Source: Strigamia acuminata (lineage: Eukaryota; Arthropoda; Chilopoda; Geophilomorpha; Linotaeniidae). From it: 64,000 nucleotides of DNA. The stretch lies in NCBI GenBank assembly GCA_949358305.1, contig OX442314.1, positions 25,723,060 through 25,787,059 on the forward strand, in the 5' to 3' direction. The notes under the pieces are model-generated. The model was not told where the DNA came from, ran no database searches, and saw nothing but the letters and a program-made list of their open reading frames with translations. Shown here one piece after another: positions 10,101 to 19,397 of this stretch; position 1 is the stretch's first letter, and each line of letters begins with the position of its first letter. The translations under genes were made by a program, and so were the position numbers.

Positions 10101-13100
10101 ATTGTTGCTGCACGGCAGTCTTACACGTGGCTTCTGGTTGTCTAGGGTTAATGGCGTCCTGGCGAAACACGTGTTCGCAAAACGCTTCGGCGATGATGAG
10201 ATATTTCGGTCGTAGTTTTGCTACGACAAATATCTTTGGCTTGGTGTTACAGATGACTTGGGCAACTGGCATCGGTCCTCTATCAATCCGTGGTGTTCGG
10301 CCTGAAAGGTGAGGTGTGATGCTACTGTTGCTGTGATATATCTGTAAGTCGCGCTTCCGGTCAAAACACGGGTTTAAATACCCCCTAATGACCGGAAATG
10401 ACGTATTTGCATAAATTCGGGGAATTATGCAAAATGGCTGACGTCATCATGTTGATTCCGCAGAAACGGTAAAACTAGTATAGCTAGTTTTCTCGTAATA
10501 ATCTGACGATTAATTATTGTAAATACTAAAAACACTTTTATGACCTCGTGGTCACCACACGTCCCCTCCTCAGCAATGTCGTTATAAAATAAAAAGATAA
10601 ATGACATTGCGAAATTTCTCTTTAAAAATGTTTTTTGACTACATCTTCCTCTCGAGTGACTCCTTGAGGGCACTCATAGAAGGAGGTGGGGTGGTTCTTC
10701 TTCTGCCAGTGGTTGAGCCACGGTATTTTAATTTTTCGGTGGTGAAGTAGGCTGTGGTGAAATAAGCGATTTTCGTCTGTAATTCCTTAATTTGTTTTTC
10801 TAACCAATTGGTGTTTTTCCATTTGGTTTTTAATTCATCTTCCGAATCTGAGTCGCTGGTTTCTTTATTATCTAATTCGATTTTTAATTTATCTATTTCT
10901 TCCGTAATTATTTCGTTGATTGCTTGGTTAATTGTTTCGTTCGTGGTTCTATTCGGGGTTCGGTCTTCCGGGCGTGCAGACAGATTTATTTTTTCTCTGT
11001 CTGCTTTAACCAGTTTTTTGTCAATTCTTCAAATTTAGCTGTTAGCTTTTCTAACAATGCTTCGTTCTCGGCGGCTTTCTTCTCTTCCTTCCTCTTTTTT
11101 CGTTTCGGGCAATCCCTCCTCCAATGTCCCACCTCGTTACAATAATTGCAAGGTCTTGTAGTAGAGTTTTCCGTCCGTGTGAATGATCGTTTTGTGAAAT
11201 CCCTTTTTTCGTAATGCTTGTCACTCTTTGGGTTGTGATGCTCGGTTTTATTCGCGTCGCCCTCTGAGTTCTGCTCGGAGTCGTCTTCTTCACTTTCTCT
11301 CCCGTCTTCGAGGTTAGTTGCGTCGGAGTTCGTACTGGCTCTGTAAGCTTTTGGAGCCGGTATCGGGTTAGAAGTCGACTTGTCGCTGGGTTTCTTTGGT
11401 GGGGCCGCCTCTATGTCTCCGTTTAGGAACGTTCGCGACCGGATTAATCGCCCTGCGTCGTTATTTCTGGCGTGGATTCGCTGTATGCAAAGTTGGACTA
11501 ATTTTCTTTCTTCCGGTGTTAGAGCGTCTGTGTACCGGTCATTTACTTCTTCGTGACGTTTATCGACAAATTTCAACACTTGTTCGAAGCTGTCGGTTGT
11601 TGGAGCGTTCATGTCGCGAAGCACCTTTTTGGATGCCTCGTTCAATCCTTTATCAAAAATTAGTCGTTGAGCGTAAGCGTCCAGCGGAGTATACAGTTCA
11701 TTGAACAGACTTTTAGCTCGCAGAAAATAGGCTCGTAGCTCTTCTCCGGTCGCCTGCTGCATGAGACTGACTCGTTGTCTAATCTCTTTTTGTGTCTCGC
11801 CATATTGCGTATTGAAGGCGACCACAAATTGCTCCCAATACTTCAAGTTCGCCTCCACATACCATTCTCTCGCCTCTCCTACCAGCATTTCTGGCAGCCC
11901 CTTAACTACCATTTCGTCTGGTTCGGCTCCGAGTCTCGAGATGGTGAGTGCCACCTCATTTAGAAATTTATTTCCTGCCCTCCACGTACCGTCGAATTTC
12001 ATCAGGCGCAGCTGGGGCCACTTGATGTTTCGGTCTTTGTTATCTAACGCCCAGCGGTCGGCTGAATATTTTCGGAGTAGGTTTTCATTCTGTTCGTCTC
12101 GTTCATCCAAGTCTTGGTTTCGGCCGGTCCGTGAATCGGCACGTATGTGTTCTTCTATCATTCGTAATCGCTCTTCCAATATGGGGTCGGATTGGCTCTG
12201 ACTCCCATAACTCGGTGAAATATTTCCGTTTTGAGGAAGGAATTGGTGGTTTTGCGAAGAATTCTGGTGTTGAGGGGAATTTTGATTGGTTAAATTTGGA
12301 GAAGTCGCGGCTAGTTGAGTTCCGGGGGGAAAGATTCCATTTACGGCTGTTCCGCTCAGGACCCCGTTGTTTTGCTTTATCCGGATGGTTGATTTCCTTT
12401 CTCCGTGTAACTGCGAATTAATTCTCGCGGCTTCTCTTTCGGCGTCGTTAGCGGTCTTGATTTTGGTTTTCGCGGCTTCGTTGGCTGCGTCGACGTTGGC
12501 TTTAACCGTCCGTATATCTTCGAGGCTTGGCATTGCCAACCTATCTTGTCCCTGTTGATTTCTGACCTGGTTTTTCTGATTAATTAATCGTATCATTTCA
12601 GAATTCGGGTCGTTTGGCGTTTGGCTGGTATGGCCAGCTTTAGCGGCGAAAGATTGTGCGAATGCCCACGATTGTCTCCCGCGATTATTGCGACTGTCTT
12701 GCTGAAAAGCTTCCAAGAATTCGTTTTGCACTTCGACGGGCTCGTCTACGATACTAGCCCATCCTTGGACGTTAATTCCTTTCGAATCGAGCGAATCAGC
12801 TTCGCTTTCGTCGTCCGCGTCGGAACTGGTTCGGGTCGAGTCGTACGAGTCGGTCGTCTGATTATTCGTTTTTTGACGCTTGACGGCCTTCTTTCCTTGT
12901 CGGATAGCTCTTTTTTCCGCCCGTTCTCTTGTCAGCCGGAGTATCATGTCCAATTGGGCCAGCGGATCCCCTTCTTCGTCGTACGGGATTCCCATTAATC
13001 GGGCGATTTCGTATGCTTCTCTGCATCTGTTGATTTGTGATTTCGAACTGTTGTAGCCGTGCGTGATGGTGACTCGATTACTTTGGTTGTTATCGTACTT

Positions 13101-16100
13101 GTCGAATAGGCTATACCCGTCTTGACTTTTGTCTGAATCTTCCTCTACTTCGTCCGTGAAATTAATTTGTTTATTATTAATCGGCGGGTCAGGTTGAGGT
13201 TTCGTCGACGTCTTATTAATCGGTGTTTGTCCGACAGACGTTTTTTCGGCGTGGTTCGGAGTTTTTCCAATCGGTGTATGTCCGACAGACGTTTTTTCGG
13301 CGTGGCTCGGAGTTTTTCCAATCGGTGTATGTCCGACAGACGTTTTTTCAGCGTGGTTCGAAGTTTTTCCAATCGGTGTATGTCCGACAGACGTTTTTGC
13401 GGCGTGGTTCGGAGTTTTTCCAATCGGTGTATGTCCGACAGACGTTTTTTCGGCGTGGTTCGGAGTTTTTCCAATCGGTGTTTTTCCGACTATATTTTCT
13501 TTCGTCGATTCCGGCGGTAATTTATTGGCGTTGTTTTTATCGATTGGTGTTTTTCCAATCGTATTTCTTTTCGTCGATTCCGGCGGTAATTTATCGGCGT
13601 TGTTTTTATCGATTGGTGTTTTTCCAATCGTATTTCTTTTCGTCGATTCCGGCGGTAATTTATCTAACGCTGGGCTAGCCAATGCTTCGGCCCTTGCCTT
13701 GGCTGATTCCATGGCTTTTCTTCGGGCGCTTGCGGTCGAAGGGTTTCTGGTCTTTTTGTTGCTTTTCGTCATTTCGATGGTTTGCAAAGTTCAAACCGTA
13801 AGATATGTTTATTTAAAATAGTTTGAATGTTCAAAACTATCCCGGACAGACCCCCACGTGTCGTAACCTTGGTTTCCGGTAAATAAACGTACACAATATC
13901 TTACTAATAAACCTTTTATTTCACACTTGTAATACAATAGTAATAATACTTAAGGTTGGTCTCGGATCCTTGTTGGTCGGATACGATTGTTGCTGCACGG
14001 CAGTCTTACACGTGGCTTCTGGTTGTCTAGGGTTAATGGCGTCCTGGCGAAACACGTGTTCGCAAAACGCTTCGGCGATGATGAGATATTTCGGTCGTAG
14101 TTTTGCTACGACAAATATCTTTGGCTTGGTGTTACAGATGACTTGGGCAACTGGCATCGGTCCTCTATCAATCCGTGGTGTTCGGCCTGAAAGGTGAGGT
14201 GTGATGCTACTGTTGCTGTGATATATCTGTAAGTCGCGCTTCCGGTCAAAACACAGGTTTAAATACCCCCTAATGACCGGAAATGACGTATTTGCATAAA
14301 TTCGGGGAATTATGCAAAATGGCTGACGTCATCATGTTGATTCCGCAGAAACGGTAAAACTAGTATAGCTAGTTTTCTCGTAATAATCTGACGATTAATT
14401 ATTGTAAATACTAAAAACACTTTTATGACCTCGTGGTCACCACACGTCCCCTCCTCAGCAATGTCGTTATAAAATAAAAAGATAAATGACATTGCGAAAT
14501 TTCTCTTTAAAAATGTTTTTTGACTACATCTTCCTCTCGAGTGACTCCTTGAGGGCACTCATAGAAGGAGGTGGGGTGGTTCTTCTTCTGCCAGTGGTTG
14601 AGCCACGGTATTTTAATTTTTCGGTGGTGAAGTAGGCTGTGGTGAAATAAGCGATTTTCGTCTGTAATTCCTTAATTTGTTTTTCTAACCAATTGGTGTT
14701 TTTCCATTTGGTTTTTAATTCATCTTCCGAATCTGAGTCGCTGGTTTCTTTATTATCTAATTCGATTTTTAATTTATCTATTTCTTCCGTAATTATTTCG
14801 TTGATTGCTTGGTTAATTGTTTCGTTCGTGGTTCTATTCGGGGTTCGGTCTTCCGGGCGTGCAGACAGATTTATTTTTTCTCTGTCTGCTTTAACCAGTT
14901 TTTTGTCAATTCTTCAAATTTAGCTGTTAGCTTTTCTAACAATGCTTCGTTCTCGGCGGCTTTCTTCTCTTCCTTCCTCTTTTTTCGTTTCGGGCAATCC
15001 CTCCTCCAATGTCCCACCTCGTTACAATAATTGCAAGGTCTTGTAGTAGAGTTTTCCGTCCGTGTGAATGATCGTTTTGTGAAATCCCTTTTTTCGTAAT
15101 GCTTGTCACTCTTTGGGTTGTGATGCTCGGTTTTATTCGCGTCGCCCTCTGAGTTCTGCTCGGAGTCGTCTTCTTCACTTTCTCTCCCGTCTTCGAGGTT
15201 AGTTGCGTCGGAGTTCGTACTGGCTCTGTAAGCTTTTGGAGCCGGTATCGGGTTAGAAGTCGACTTGTCGCTGGGTTTCTTTGGTGGGGCCGCCTCTATG
15301 TCTCCGTTTAGGAACGTTCGCGACCGGATTAATCGCCCTGCGTCGTTATTTCTGGCGTGGATTCGCTGTATGCAAAGTTGGACTAATTTTCTTTCTTCCG
15401 GTGTTAGAGCGTCTGTGTACCGGTCATTTACTTCTTCGTGACGTTTATCGACAAATTTCAACACTTGTTCGAAGCTGTCGGTTGTTGGAGCGTTCATGTC
15501 GCGAAGCACCTTTTTGGATGCCTCGTTCAATCCTTTATCAAAAATTAGTCGTTGAGCGTAAGCGTCCAGCGGAGTATACAGTTCATTGAACAGACTTTTA
15601 GCTCGCAGAAAATAGGCTCGTAGCTCTTCTCCGGTCGCCTGCTGCATGAGACTGACTCGTTGTCTAATCTCTTTTTGTGTCTCGCCATATTGCGTATTGA
15701 AGGCGACCACAAATTGCTCCCAATACTTCAAGTTCGCCTCCACATACCATTCTCTCGCCTCTCCTACCAGCATTTCTGGCAGCCCCTTAACTACCATTTC
15801 GTCTGGTTCGGCTCCGAGTCTCGAGATGGTGAGTGCCACCTCATTTAGAAATTTATTTCCTGCCCTCCACGTACCGTCGAATTTCATCAGGCGCAGCTGG
15901 GGCCACTTGATGTTTCGGTCTTTGTTATCTAACGCCCAGCGGTCGGCTGAATATTTTCGGAGTAGGTTTTCATTCTGTTCGTCTCGTTCATCCAAGTCTT
16001 GGTTTCGGCCGGTCCGTGAATCGGCACGTATGTGTTCTTCTATCATTCGTAATCGCTCTTCCAATATGGGGTCGGATTGGCTCTGACTCCCATAACTCGG

Positions 16101-18941
16101 TGAAATATTTCCGTTTTGAGGAAGGAATTGGTGGTTTTGCGAAGAATTCTGGTGTTGAGGGGAATTTTGATTGGTTAAATTTGGAGAAGTCGCGGCTAGT
16201 TGAGTTCCGGGGGGAAAGATTCCATTTACGGCTGTTCCGCTCAGGACCCCGTTGTTTTGCTTTATCCGGATGGTTGATTTCCTTTCTCCGTGTAACTGCG
16301 AATTAATTCTCGCGGCTTCTCTTTCGGCGTCGTTAGCGGTCTTGATTTTGGTTTTCGCGGCTTCGTTGGCTGCGTCGACGTTGGCTTTAACCGTCCGTAT
16401 ATCTTCGAGGCTTGGCATTGCCAACCTATCTTGTCCCTGTTGATTTCTGACCTGGTTTTTCTGATTAATTAATCGTATCATTTCAGAATTCGGGTCGTTT
16501 GGCGTTTGGCTGGTATGGCCAGCTTTAGCGGCGAAAGATTGTGCGAATGCCCACGATTGTCTCCCGCGATTATTGCGACTGTCTTGCTGAAAAGCTTCCA
16601 AGAATTCGTTTTGCACTTCGACGGGCTCGTCTACGATACTAGCCCATCCTTGGACGTTAATTCCTTTCGAATCGAGCGAATCAGCTTCGCTTTCGTCGTC
16701 CGCGTCGGAACTGGTTCGGGTCGAGTCGTACGAGTCGGTCGTCTGATTATTCGTTTTTTGACGCTTGACGGCCTTCTTTCCTTGTCGGATAGCTCTTTTT
16801 TCCGCCCGTTCTCTTGTCAGCCGGAGTATCATGTCCAATTGGGCCAGCGGATCCCCTTCTTCGTCGTACGGGATTCCCATTAATCGGGCGATTTCGTATG
16901 CTTCTCTGCATCTGTTGATTTGTGATTTCGAACTGTTGTAGCCGTGCGTGATGGTGACTCGATTACTTTGGTTGTTATCGTACTTGTCGAATAGGCTATA
17001 CCCGTCTTGACTTTTGTCTGAATCTTCCTCTACTTCGTCCGTGAAATTAATTTGTTTATTATTAATCGGCGGGTCAGGTTGAGGTTTCGTCGACGTCTTA
17101 TTAATCGGTGTTTGTCCGACAGACGTTTTTTCGGCGTGGTTCGGAGTTTTTCCAATCGGTGTATGTCCGACAGACGTTTTTTCGGCGTGGCTCGGAGTTT
17201 TTCCAATCGGTGTATGTCCGACAGACGTTTTTTCAGCGTGGTTCGAAGTTTTTCCAATCGGTGTATGTCCGACAGACGTTTTTGCGGCGTGGTTCGGAGT
17301 TTTTCCAATCGGTGTATGTCCGACAGACGTTTTTTCGGCGTGGTTCGGAGTTTTTCCAATCGGTGTTTTTCCGACTATATTTTCTTTCGTCGATTCCGGC
17401 GGTAATTTATTGGCGTTGTTTTTATCGATTGGTGTTTTTCCAATCGTATTTCTTTTCGTCGATTCCGGCGGTAATTTATCGGCGTTGTTTTTATCGATTG
17501 GTGTTTTTCCAATCGTATTTCTTTTCGTCGATTCCGGCGGTAATTTATCTAACGCTGGGCTAGCCAATGCTTCGGCCCTTGCCTTGGCTGATTCCATGGC
17601 TTTTCTTCGGGCGCTTGCGGTCGAAGGGTTTCTGGTCTTTTTGTTGCTTTTCGTCATTTCGATGGTTTGCAAAGTTCAAACCGTAAGATATGTTTATTTA
17701 AAATAGTTTGAATGTTCAAAACTATCCCGGACAGGCCCCCACGTGTCGTAACCTTGGTTTCCGGTAAATAAACGTACACAATATCTTACTAATAAACCTT
17801 TTATTTCACACTTGTAATACAATAGTAATAATACTTAAGGTTGGTCTCGGATCCTTGTTGGTCGGATACGATTGTTGCTGCACGGCAGTCTTACACGTGG
17901 CTTCTGGTTGTCTAGGGTTAATGGCGTCCTGGCGAAACACGTGTTCGCAAAACGCTTCGGCGATGATGAGATATTTCGGTCGTAGTTTTGCTACGACAAA
18001 TATCTTTGGCTTGGTGTTACAGATGACTTGGGCAACTGGCATCGGTCCTCTATCAATCCGTGGTGTTCGGCCTGAAAGGTGAGGTGTGATGCTACTGTTG
18101 CTGTGATATATCTGTAAGTCGCGCTTCCGGTCAAAACACGGGTTTAAATACCCCCTAATGACCGGAAATGACGTATTTGCATAAATTCGGGGAATTATGC
18201 AAAATGGCTGACGTCATCATGTTGATTCCGCAGAAACGGTAAAACTAGTATAGCTAGTTTTCTCGTAATAATCTGACGATTAATTATTGTAAATACTAAA
18301 AACACTTTTATGACCTCGTGGTCACCACAAACTATTAATTAATTAATTGGTTAATTATTTCTTATGTAGCAACATGGGGGAAACCACACTTTATGGATTC
18401 ACCATACCTGATCACTCCAACGTAATAGGAAATCTATGGGCAGTAAATAACGACAAGGATTTATGGGAAAATCCTGCCGAATTTAACCCAAAAAGATTCA
18501 TTAATAAACAAGGAAAAGTTGAGAAACCAGAATATTTTATTCCTTTTTCAATTGGTAAAAAAATCTAGTCTGTACCGACTGGACGTAGGACCGGTCCCAG
18601 AAAGTTGTCCGGATGACTGTCCAGATAGGTAAGCTATAGTTTGGGACCTGTCAGGACCACGTGGCCATCCAGACAATGCTATGTCCAGTCCGTACAGAGA
18701 AAACTGTCGTTTTATTTATGAATGCCAGCTATTATTTCGTTTATAATTCTTTTATCTTTTTGTAGGAAAACGGAATTGCATTGGAGAGCCTCTAGCGCAT
18801 GTAATATATTTCCTTTATTTTACGACATTGCTTCAGAAATTCGATATCATAGTTCCACACGGAGAAACATTGTCAATTGAACCCGATGTAGGAATTGCGC
18901 TAAATCCTAAACCGTTCAAAATCTGTGCTGTAACAAAGTGA
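7198..18941 (+). CDS. Cytochrome P450 B, CYP2-clan-like, altered I-helix motif
   Basis: Exons: 7198-7409, 7474-7607, 7659-7765, 8490-8758, 9165-9319, 9702-9957, 18370-18554, 18766-18941. They join to about 497 codons, the normal length for a microsomal P450. The N-terminal ~25 residues are a hydrophobic anchor, followed by the hinge LPSGPWGLP. ExxR (LEALR), NPKRF and the haem loop PFSIGKRNCIGE are intact. The I-helix reads AGTGAT where paralogs A and D read AGTETT, so the conserved acid and the following Thr are replaced by Gly and Ala. Intron 6 is 8.4 kb because a gag-only LTR element array was inserted 16 bp after the donor. The reading frame is otherwise open. Catalysis may be impaired or altered; function is not known. 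Confidence 0.88.
8820..9110. repeat. AATGCATT/AATACATT-rich intronic segment
   Basis: In intron 4 of P450 B the 8-mers AATGCATT, AATACATT and ATGTATTT recur many times in both orientations, giving numerous short palindromes. It has no coding content. It could be a degraded inverted-repeat element or a simple satellite-like patch. Confidence 0.45.
9455..9492. repeat. Short 9-bp tandem repeat (GGTGAACCG)
   Basis: About four units of a 9-bp motif lie in intron 5 of P450 B. Read on the + strand it gives Gly-Glu-Pro triplets, but it lies in an intron and is most simply a microsatellite. Confidence 0.75.
9974..10559 (-). repeat. LTR 1 of the gag-only element (3'-most for the element)
   Basis: 586 bp, TG...CA ends. 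It agrees with LTR 3 and differs from LTR 2 at one site I noticed (10370 G versus A at 14255). A purine-rich tract on the - strand (+ strand CGTCCCCTCCTCAGC) lies directly beside it at 10560-10574. Confidence 0.93.
10639..11019 (-). CDS. -1 frame extension of Gag in copy 1, reached by an A-AAA-AAC slippery site
   Basis: On the - strand the Gag frame contains the heptamer A AAA AAC in the correct phase (+ 11013-11019), eight codons before the Gag stop. The -1 frame from that point is open for 126 codons and ends at 10639. The predicted tail is highly charged, with an acidic serine-rich stretch (SDSDSEDE), Lys/Glu-rich helices and an Arg/Pro-rich end. It has no protease DSG/DTG or polymerase motif, so it looks like what precedes Pol in a complete element. 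I checked every triplet of this frame and found no internal stop. A frameshifted Gag product is an inference. Confidence 0.6.
   Translation of the reverse strand, partial: KKLVKADREKINLSARPEDRTPNRTTNETINQAINEIITEEIDKLKIELDNKETSDSDSEDELKTKWKNTNWLEKQIKELQTKIAYFTTAYFTTEKLKYRGSTTGRRRTTPPPSMSALKESLERKM
10986..13772 (-). CDS. gag: Gag protein of gag-only LTR element, copy 1
   Basis: Retrotransposon capsid/nucleocapsid protein of about 928 residues if started at the first ATG (13772); the frame is open five codons further upstream from a TTG. Order: a basic N-terminus; three 23-residue repeats (DKLPPESTKRNTIGKTPIDK...); five 17-residue repeats (EKTSVGHTPIGKTPNHA type); a low-complexity polar region; a retrotransposon Gag core around residues 560-740 (KFDGTW..., EAREWY..., FNTQYGE..., FNELYTPLDAYA); and a CCHC zinc knuckle (CNYCNEVGHWRRDC) near 875-888 followed by a Lys/Glu-rich helix. 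It is expected to form the virus-like particle and bind RNA. The 928-residue length is large for a Ty3-type Gag because of the N-terminal repeats. The protein is identical in copy 2. Confidence 0.9.
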   Translation of the reverse strand: MTKSNKKTRNPSTASARRKAMESAKARAEALASPALDKLPPESTKRNTIGKTPIDKNNADKLPPESTKRNTIGKTPIDKNNANKLPPESTKENIVGKTPIGKTPNHAEKTSVGHTPIGKTPNHAAKTSVGHTPIGKTSNHAEKTSVGHTPIGKTPSHAEKTSVGHTPIGKTPNHAEKTSVGQTPINKTSTKPQPDPPINNKQINFTDEVEEDSDKSQDGYSLFDKYDNNQSNRVTITHGYNSSKSQINRCREAYEIARLMGIPYDEEGDPLAQLDMILRLTRERAEKRAIRQGKKAVKRQKTNNQTTDSYDSTRTSSDADDESEADSLDSKGINVQGWASIVDEPVEVQNEFLEAFQQDSRNNRGRQSWAFAQSFAAKAGHTSQTPNDPNSEMIRLINQKNQVRNQQGQDRLAMPSLEDIRTVKANVDAANEAAKTKIKTANDAEREAARINSQLHGERKSTIRIKQNNGVLSGTAVNGIFPPGTQLAATSPNLTNQNSPQHQNSSQNHQFLPQNGNISPSYGSQSQSDPILEERLRMIEEHIRADSRTGRNQDLDERDEQNENLLRKYSADRWALDNKDRNIKWPQLRLMKFDGTWRAGNKFLNEVALTISRLGAEPDEMVVKGLPEMLVGEAREWYVEANLKYWEQFVVAFNTQYGETQKEIRQRVSLMQQATGEELRAYFLRAKSLFNELYTPLDAYAQRLIFDKGLNEASKKVLRDMNAPTTDSFEQVLKFVDKRHEEVNDRYTDALTPEERKLVQLCIQRIHARNNDAGRLIRSRTFLNGDIEAAPPKKPSDKSTSNPIPAPKAYRASTNSDATNLEDGRESEEDDSEQNSEGDANKTEHHNPKSDKHYEKRDFTKRSFTRTENSTTRPCNYCNEVGHWRRDCPKRKKRKEEKKAAENEALLEKLTAKFEELTKNWLKQTEKK
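13839..13856 (-). promoter_or_regulatory. Primer binding site, copy 1 (tRNA-Pro-like)
   Basis: It lies two bases (CG) from the end of LTR 2. On the - strand it reads TGGGGGTCTGTCCGGGAT, close to the complement of the 3' end of metazoan tRNA-Pro as I recall it. It differs by one base from the same site in copy 2. Confidence 0.65.
13859..14444 (-). repeat. LTR 2 of the gag-only element (shared middle LTR)
   Basis: 586 bp. It serves as 3' LTR for copy 2 and 5' LTR for copy 1. It carries A at 14255 where LTR 1 and LTR 3 carry G. Confidence 0.93.
14524..14904 (-). CDS. -1 frame extension of Gag in copy 2
   Basis: Same arrangement as in copy 1, shifted by 3,885 bp: the slippery heptamer is at + 14898-14904 and the -1 frame is open to a stop at 14524 (126 codons). 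The sequence appears identical to copy 1, so its openness is not independent evidence. Confidence 0.55.
   Translation of the reverse strand, partial: KKLVKADREKINLSARPEDRTPNRTTNETINQAINEIITEEIDKLKIELDNKETSDSDSEDELKTKWKNTNWLEKQIKELQTKIAYFTTAYFTTEKLKYRGSTTGRRRTTPPPSMSALKESLERKM
14871..17657 (-). CDS. gag: Gag protein of gag-only LTR element, copy 2
   Basis: The protein is identical to copy 1 over its whole length, with the same repeats, Gag core and CCHC knuckle. The first ATG is at 17657. Two intact identical Gag ORFs indicate a recent duplication or insertion. This copy lies nearest the 5' LTR of the array (LTR 3) and would be transcribed first on the - strand. Confidence 0.9.
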   Translation of the reverse strand: MTKSNKKTRNPSTASARRKAMESAKARAEALASPALDKLPPESTKRNTIGKTPIDKNNADKLPPESTKRNTIGKTPIDKNNANKLPPESTKENIVGKTPIGKTPNHAEKTSVGHTPIGKTPNHAAKTSVGHTPIGKTSNHAEKTSVGHTPIGKTPSHAEKTSVGHTPIGKTPNHAEKTSVGQTPINKTSTKPQPDPPINNKQINFTDEVEEDSDKSQDGYSLFDKYDNNQSNRVTITHGYNSSKSQINRCREAYEIARLMGIPYDEEGDPLAQLDMILRLTRERAEKRAIRQGKKAVKRQKTNNQTTDSYDSTRTSSDADDESEADSLDSKGINVQGWASIVDEPVEVQNEFLEAFQQDSRNNRGRQSWAFAQSFAAKAGHTSQTPNDPNSEMIRLINQKNQVRNQQGQDRLAMPSLEDIRTVKANVDAANEAAKTKIKTANDAEREAARINSQLHGERKSTIRIKQNNGVLSGTAVNGIFPPGTQLAATSPNLTNQNSPQHQNSSQNHQFLPQNGNISPSYGSQSQSDPILEERLRMIEEHIRADSRTGRNQDLDERDEQNENLLRKYSADRWALDNKDRNIKWPQLRLMKFDGTWRAGNKFLNEVALTISRLGAEPDEMVVKGLPEMLVGEAREWYVEANLKYWEQFVVAFNTQYGETQKEIRQRVSLMQQATGEELRAYFLRAKSLFNELYTPLDAYAQRLIFDKGLNEASKKVLRDMNAPTTDSFEQVLKFVDKRHEEVNDRYTDALTPEERKLVQLCIQRIHARNNDAGRLIRSRTFLNGDIEAAPPKKPSDKSTSNPIPAPKAYRASTNSDATNLEDGRESEEDDSEQNSEGDANKTEHHNPKSDKHYEKRDFTKRSFTRTENSTTRPCNYCNEVGHWRRDCPKRKKRKEEKKAAENEALLEKLTAKFEELTKNWLKQTEKK
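17724..17741 (-). promoter_or_regulatory. Primer binding site, copy 2 (tRNA-Pro-like)
   Basis: Two bases inside LTR 3. The - strand reads TGGGGGCCTGTCCGGGAT, 16 of 18 against the tRNA-Pro complement as I recall it. It differs from copy 1 by one base. Confidence 0.65.
17744..18329 (-). repeat. LTR 3 of the gag-only element (5' LTR of the array)
   Basis: 586 bp with TG...CA ends, followed by target duplication AACT at 18330-18333. It matches LTR 1 at the site where LTR 2 differs. Confidence 0.93.
18568..18698. repeat. GTCCGG-type short inverted-repeat element, copy 1
   Basis: Palindromic, non-coding, in intron 7 of P450 B. The ends CTGTACCGACTGGAC and GTCCAGTCCGTACAG pair, and the inside holds repeated GTCC/GGAC motifs. 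Relatives lie at 24113-24238 and 35204-35328. Confidence 0.65.
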
Positions 18942-19001
18942 AGGAAAAAGAACATGAACATTCATTTTCGTTGCAAAAAGGATTATAGCTTCGCACTGTT
19001 G

Positions 19002-19397
19002 TATACTCTGTCCGAATATAAGAGTGCGCTAATTCCTATTGGCCCAGCCTTTTCACTATTGTAGTGATCCCAAAAAATAGATCAAAATACATGTTGAATG
19101 CTTTACATACAATGCAACCAATAAGAAAATTCAAAAACTGCTTGATTTCCTGACAAAACAACCAATAAACTCAACAATCTGAACAAACATGTATTTAGAA
19201 ATAAAACCAGCATAACACAATAAAACATTTCATTATAGAAAAGAAATAAACTTACATCATTTCAAACATTAAAAAAATCATACAAATTAAAAATAGAACA
19301 GAACTACTTTTCCTGGTGGAAGTACACAGCCCACAGTTAGGAGTAATCAAGCTGGGCCAATAGGAATTAGCGCACTCTTGTACTCGGACAGAGTATA
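19002..19397. repeat. TATACTC-type MITE, copy 2
   Basis: It begins TATACTCTGTCCGAATATA and ends ACTCGGACAGAGTATA. About 50 bases at each end are reverse complements (GTGCGCTAATTCCTATTGGCCCAGC and its partner). It is 396 bp, non-coding, 60 bp after the stop of P450 B. The interval 19398-19809 up to P450 C holds no gene that I can see. Confidence 0.8.

Larger units (their letters stand above)
9974..18329 (-). mobile_element. Tandem array of a gag-only LTR retrotransposon (three LTRs, two internal regions)
   Basis: The structure is LTR-internal-LTR-internal-LTR with a period of 3,885 bp. The LTRs are 586 bp (TGTCGTAACC...GTCACCACA) and each internal region is 3,299 bp. The array is flanked by one 4-bp target duplication, AACT, at 9970-9973 and 18330-18333. 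Coding is on the - strand, so the right-hand LTR is 5'. Each internal region has a tRNA-complementary primer site, a Gag ORF, a short -1 ORF and a purine-rich tract next to the 3' LTR. There is no protease, reverse transcriptase or integrase, so it must be moved by another element. It resembles the gag-only terminal-repeat elements known from plants. The insertion is in intron 6 of P450 B, antisense to the gene. Confidence 0.93.

Noticed and set aside
10036-10272. 78-codon frames repeated in each gag-only LTR (also 13921 and 17806)
   Set aside because: Present three times only because the LTR is present three times; no domain and no start context.
12621-12998. Long + strand open frames across 10.8-13.8 kb and 14.7-17.7 kb
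   Set aside because: They are antisense shadows of the intact Gag ORFs and have no domains of their own.
13213-13670. Regular 51-bp and 69-bp repeats that could look like a CRISPR array
   Set aside because: Units are in-frame codon repeats (17 and 23 residues) inside Gag, without spacers, in a eukaryotic genome.
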